Part shown: piece by piece, positions 60,711 through 64,000 of the stretch
How positions within the stretch are numbered: position 1 is the first letter of the stretch
How the letters are laid out: each line of letters starts with the position of its first letter
DNA from: Metallyticus violacea
Lineage: Eukaryota > Arthropoda > Insecta > Mantodea > Metallyticidae
Assembly (NCBI GenBank): GCA_030762175.1
Contig: CM060834.1
Span: 63,531,501-63,595,500, forward strand
Length of the DNA stretch: 64,000 bases
Reading direction: 5' to 3'
Notes under the pieces: generated by a model
Told to the model about the DNA's origin: nothing
Database searches by the model: none
Seen by the model: the letters and a program-made list of their open reading frames with translations, nothing else
Translations under genes and position numbers: made by a program

Positions 60711-62720
60711 TTTCATTATACTAGTTTGATAGCCTCAGTAAAGCATATTATGCGCAAAGAATCTGGAAAAGAAAAAAAATTTTTTTCGAAGTTTGGAAAC
60801 GTCGTTTTAATCACTTTTTTCCATTCTTATTTGAGATTACTGATTCTCTTTCATTATAGTAGTTTGATAGCCTCAGAAAAGCATATTATGCACAAAGAAT
60901 CTCGAAAAGAAAAAAAATTTTTTTCGAAGTTTGGACACTTCGTTAGAATCACTTTTTTTCCGATCTTATTTGAGATAACTGGTTCTCTTTCATTATACTA
61001 GTTTGATAGCCTCAGCAAAGCATATTATGCGCAAAGAATCTCGAAAAGAAAAAAAATTTTTTTCGAAGTTTGGAAACTTCGTTAGAATCACTTTTTTTCC
61101 GTTCTTATTTGAGATAACTGGTTCTCTTTCATTATACTAGTTTGATAGCCTCAGCAAAGCATATTATGCGCAAAGAATCCCGAAAAGAAAAAAAATTTTT
61201 TTCGAAGTTTAGAAACTTCGTTAGAATCACTTTTTTTCCGTTCTTATTTGAGATAACTGGTTCTCTTTCATTATAGTAGTTTGATAGCCTCAGAAAAGCA
61301 TATTATGCGCAAAGAATCTCGAAAAGAAAAAAGTTTTTTTTCGAAGTTTGGAAACTTCTTTAGAATCACTTTTTTTCCGTTCTTATTTGAGATAACTGGT
61401 TCTCTTTCATTATACTAGTTTGATAGCCTCAGTAAAGCATATTATGCGCAAAGAATCTGGAAAAGAAAAAAAATTATTTTCTAAGTTTGGAAACTTCGTT
61501 AGAATCACTTTTTTTCCGTTCTTAATTGAGATACCTGGTTCTCTTTCATTATACTAGTTTGATAGCCTCAGTAAAGCATATTATGCGCAAAGAATCTCGA
61601 AAAGAAAAAAGTTTTTTTTTGAAGTTTGGAAACTTCGTTAGAATCACTTTTTTTCCGTTCTTATTTGAGATAACTGGTTTTCTTTCATTCTACTAGTTTG
61701 ATAGGCTCAGTAAAGGATATTATGCGCAAAGAATCTCGAAAAGAAAAAAAAATTTTTCGAAGTTTGGAATCGTCGTTTGAATCACTTTTTTCCGTTCTTA
61801 TTTGAGATTACTGGTTCTCTTTCATTATACTAGTTTGATAGCCTCAGCAAAGCATATTATGCGCAAAGAATTTCGAAAAGAAAAAAAATTTTTTTCGAAG
61901 TTTGGAAACTTCGTTAGAATCACTTTTTTTCCGTTCTTATTTGAGATAACTGGTTCTCTTTCATTATACTAGTTTGATAGCCTCAGTAAAGAATATTATG
62001 CGCAAAGAATCTCGAAAAGAAAAAAATTTTTATTCGAAGTTTGGAAACGTCGTTTGAATCACTTTTTTCCTTTCTTATTTGAGATTACTGGTTCTCTTTC
62101 ATTATAGTAGTTTGATAGCCTCAGAAAAGCATATTATGCACAAAGAATCTCGAAAAGAAAAAAAATTTTTTTCGAAGTTTGGACACTTCGTTAGAATCAG
62201 TTTTTTTCCGATCTTATTTGAGATAACTGGTTTACTTTCATTATACTAGTTTGATAGCCTCAGCAAATCATATTATGCGCAAAGAATCTCGAAAAGAAAA
62301 AAAATTTTTTTCGAAGTTTGGAAACTTCGTTAGAATCACTTTTTTTCCGTTCTTATTTGAGATAACTGATTCTCTTTCATTATACTAGTTTGTTAGGCTC
62401 AGTAAAGCATATTATGCGCAAAGAATCTCGAAGAGAAAAAAAAATTTTTTCGAAGTTTGGAAACGTCGTTTGAATCACTTTTTTCCATTCTTATTTGAGA
62501 TTACTGGTTCTCTTTCATTATAGTAGTTTGATTGCCTCAGAAAAGCATATTATGCACAAAGAATCACGAAAAGAATAAAAATTTTTTTCGAAGTTTGGAA
62601 ACTTCGTTAGAATCACTTTTTTTCCGTTCTTATTTGAGATAACTGGTTCTCTTTCATTATATTAGTTTGATAGCTTCAGAAAAGCATATTATGCGCAAAG
62701 AATCTCGAAAAGAAAAAAGT
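60711..62720 (+). repeat. H unit 7, partial
   Basis: Follows H unit 1 at offset 38581 (for example 22145 to 60726), with more private changes than the other H units: GGTTTACTTTC, GTTTGTTAGGC, GATTGCC and GAATAAAAA. It lacks the CTTTTTTTTTCC variant found at 22.5 kb in H unit 1. The correspondence ends after the AATCACG monomer and GCTTCAG near 62.7 kb. Confidence 0.7.
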
Positions 62721-63646
62721 TTTTTTTCGAAGTTTGGAAACTTCTTTAGAATCACTTTTTTTCCGTTTTTATTTGAGATAACTGGTTCTCTTTCATTATA
62801 CTAGTTTGATAGCCTCAGTAAAGCATATTATGCGCAAAGAATCTGGAAAAGAAAAACAATTTTTTTCGAAGTTTGGAAACTTCGTTAGAATCACTTTTTT
62901 TCCGTTCTTATTTGAGATAACTTGTTCTCTTTCATTATACTAGTTTGATAGCCTTAGACAAGCATATTATGCGCAAAGAATCTCGAAAAGAAAAAAATTT
63001 TTTTTCGAAGTTTGGAAACTTCGTTAGAATCACTTTTTTTCCGTTCTTATGTGAGATAACTGGTTCTCTTTCCTTATACTAGTTTGATAACCTCAGAAAA
63101 GTATATTATGCGCAAAGAATCTCGAAAAAAAAAAGTTTTTTTTCGAAGTTTGGAAACTTCGTTTGAATCACTTTTTTTTCCGTTCTTATTTGAGATAACT
63201 GGTTCTCTTTCATTATATTAGTTTGATAGCGTCAGTAAAGCATATTATGCGCAAAGAATCTGGAAAAGAAAAAAAAATTTTTTCGAAGTTTGGAAACTTC
63301 GTTAGAATCACTTTTTTCCGTTCTTATTTGAGATAACTTGTTCTCTTTCATTATACTAGTTTGATAGCCTTAGACAAACATATTATGCGCAAAGAATCTC
63401 GAAAAGAAAAAAAATTTTTTTCGAAGTTTGGAAACTTCGTTAGAATCACTTTTTTTCCATTCTTATTTAAGATAACTTGTTCCCTTTCATTATACTAGTT
63501 TGATAGCCTTAGACAAGCATATTATGCGCAAAGAATCTCGAAAAGGAAAAAATTTTTTTTCGAAGTTTGGAAACTTCGTTAGAATCACTTTTTTTCCGTT
63601 CTTATTTGAGATAACTGGTTCTCTTTCATTATACTAGTTTGATAGC
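62721..63646 (+). repeat. Mosaic of H, K and D monomers
   Basis: About seven monomers mixing H-type TTCTTTAG, D-type CTTAGACAAGC, K-type TATGTGAG with TTTCCTTATAC and TAGCGTCAG, then the H-tail CCATTCTTATTTAAG and AAAAGG classes. No other stretch of the window shows this order. Confidence 0.65.
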
Positions 63647-64000
63647 CTCAGACAAGCATATTATGCGCAAAGAATCTCGAAAAGAAAAAAATTTTTTTTC
63701 GAAGTTTGGAAACTTCCTTAGAATCACTTTTTTTCCATTCTTATTTGAGATAACTTGTTCTCTTTCATTATACTTGTTTGATAGCCTCAGACAAGCATAT
63801 TATGCGCAAAGAATGTCGAAAAGAAAAAAATTTTATTTCGAAGTTTGGAAACTTCGTTAGAATCACTTTTTTTCCGTTCTTATTTGAGATAACTGGTTCT
63901 CTTTCATTATACTAGTTTGATAGCCTCAGAGAAGCATATTATGCGCAAAGAATCTCTAAAAGAAAAAATTTTTTTTTCGAAGTTTGGAAACTTCGTTAGA
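63647..64000 (+). repeat. F block, copy 4, cut by window end
   Basis: Follows 28388 at offset 35259 with CTCAGACAAGC in place of CACAGACAAGC, then GAATGTCG and CAGAGAAGC/ATCTCTAAAAG monomers. The window ends inside its third to fourth monomer. Confidence 0.75.

Larger units (their letters stand above)
1..64000 (+). repeat. 139-bp satellite array filling the window
   Basis: The landmark CGAAGTTTGG and its class variants recurs about every 139 bp from position 5 to the last line, always in the same orientation. Successive starts near the left edge are 5, 144, 283, 422, 561 and 699. Most length variation (138-140 bp) comes from the A/T homopolymer junction. A representative monomer is 23314-23452. 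Composition is about 70% A+T. I found no unique sequence, transposon or inverted segment, apart from the 15-bp scars and 62-bp patches listed separately. Satellite arrays of this type are known from centromeres and heterochromatin of plants and animals; the centromeric role here is inference. The species and family are not recognised. Confidence 0.98.

Noticed and set aside
1..64000. CRISPR array
   Set aside because: Repeats are direct and contiguous, with the whole 139 bp conserved. There are no short repeats separated by unique spacers and no cas genes.
1..64000. Telomeric or rDNA spacer repeat
   Set aside because: No short G-rich telomere motif and no rRNA gene sequence occurs anywhere in the window; the unit length and A+T content fit a general satellite.

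Overview
The whole 64 kb window is one uninterrupted, head-to-tail tandem array of a roughly 139-bp, AT-rich satellite monomer (about 460 copies; the consensus is about 30% GC by hand count). I see no protein-coding gene, RNA gene, transposon, CRISPR array or unique sequence. Both window edges fall inside the array. A block this large and homogeneous, with layered higher-order repeats (HORs), points to a eukaryotic nuclear chromosome, most likely a centromeric, pericentromeric or other heterochromatic block. I do not recognise the satellite family and cannot name the species.

Monomer layout, in consensus coordinates starting at C of CGAAG: an 18-bp dyad CGAAGTTTGGAAACTTCG (1-18); a T7 tract (29-35); a middle section ending in TATACTAGTTTGATAGCC; a small dyad GCATATTATGC (about 97-107); then GAAAAG followed by an A8T7 tract (125-139) that abuts the next dyad. 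Monomer classes differ by fixed substitutions. Their order shows the HOR structure.

Layout: (I) 1-16.2 kb, an L-type domain with a 13-monomer HOR (offset 1804), a 16-monomer tandem duplication (offset 2210), a recurrent K block at 4.7 and 13.4 kb, and a 30-monomer unit starting at 12.0 kb. (II) 16.2-50.15 kb, a giant tandem duplication: copy A is 16181-34073 (about 129 monomers) and copy B is 34074-50150 (about 116 monomers). Each holds one L/K block followed by three copies of a 29-monomer, 4017-bp H unit. The copies differ by an extra 707 bp in A, an 8-monomer deletion in B and scattered substitutions. (III) 50.15-58.4 kb, a D-type domain rich in CAGACAAGC/CTTAGACAAGC monomers, with a 3.2-kb tandem duplication that carries a scrambled 62-bp patch in both copies. 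(IV) 57.9-64.0 kb, a mosaic where D-type and H-type blocks alternate, including a 10-monomer tandem duplication, and where a fourth copy of a recurrent six-monomer F block runs off the window end.

The most informative features are recombination records. One is a scar where one specific monomer is missing and replaced by 15 extra bases containing its own sequence in reverse complement; one copy of this scar is a perfect 29-bp palindrome. Others are two crossovers mapped to short intervals (34035-34073 and 43912-43916) and a dyad that is intact or broken according to monomer class. The many short open reading frames are translations of the repeat and are not annotated as genes. All boundaries were read by eye from variant markers; offsets are exact where a shared marker was located in both copies.
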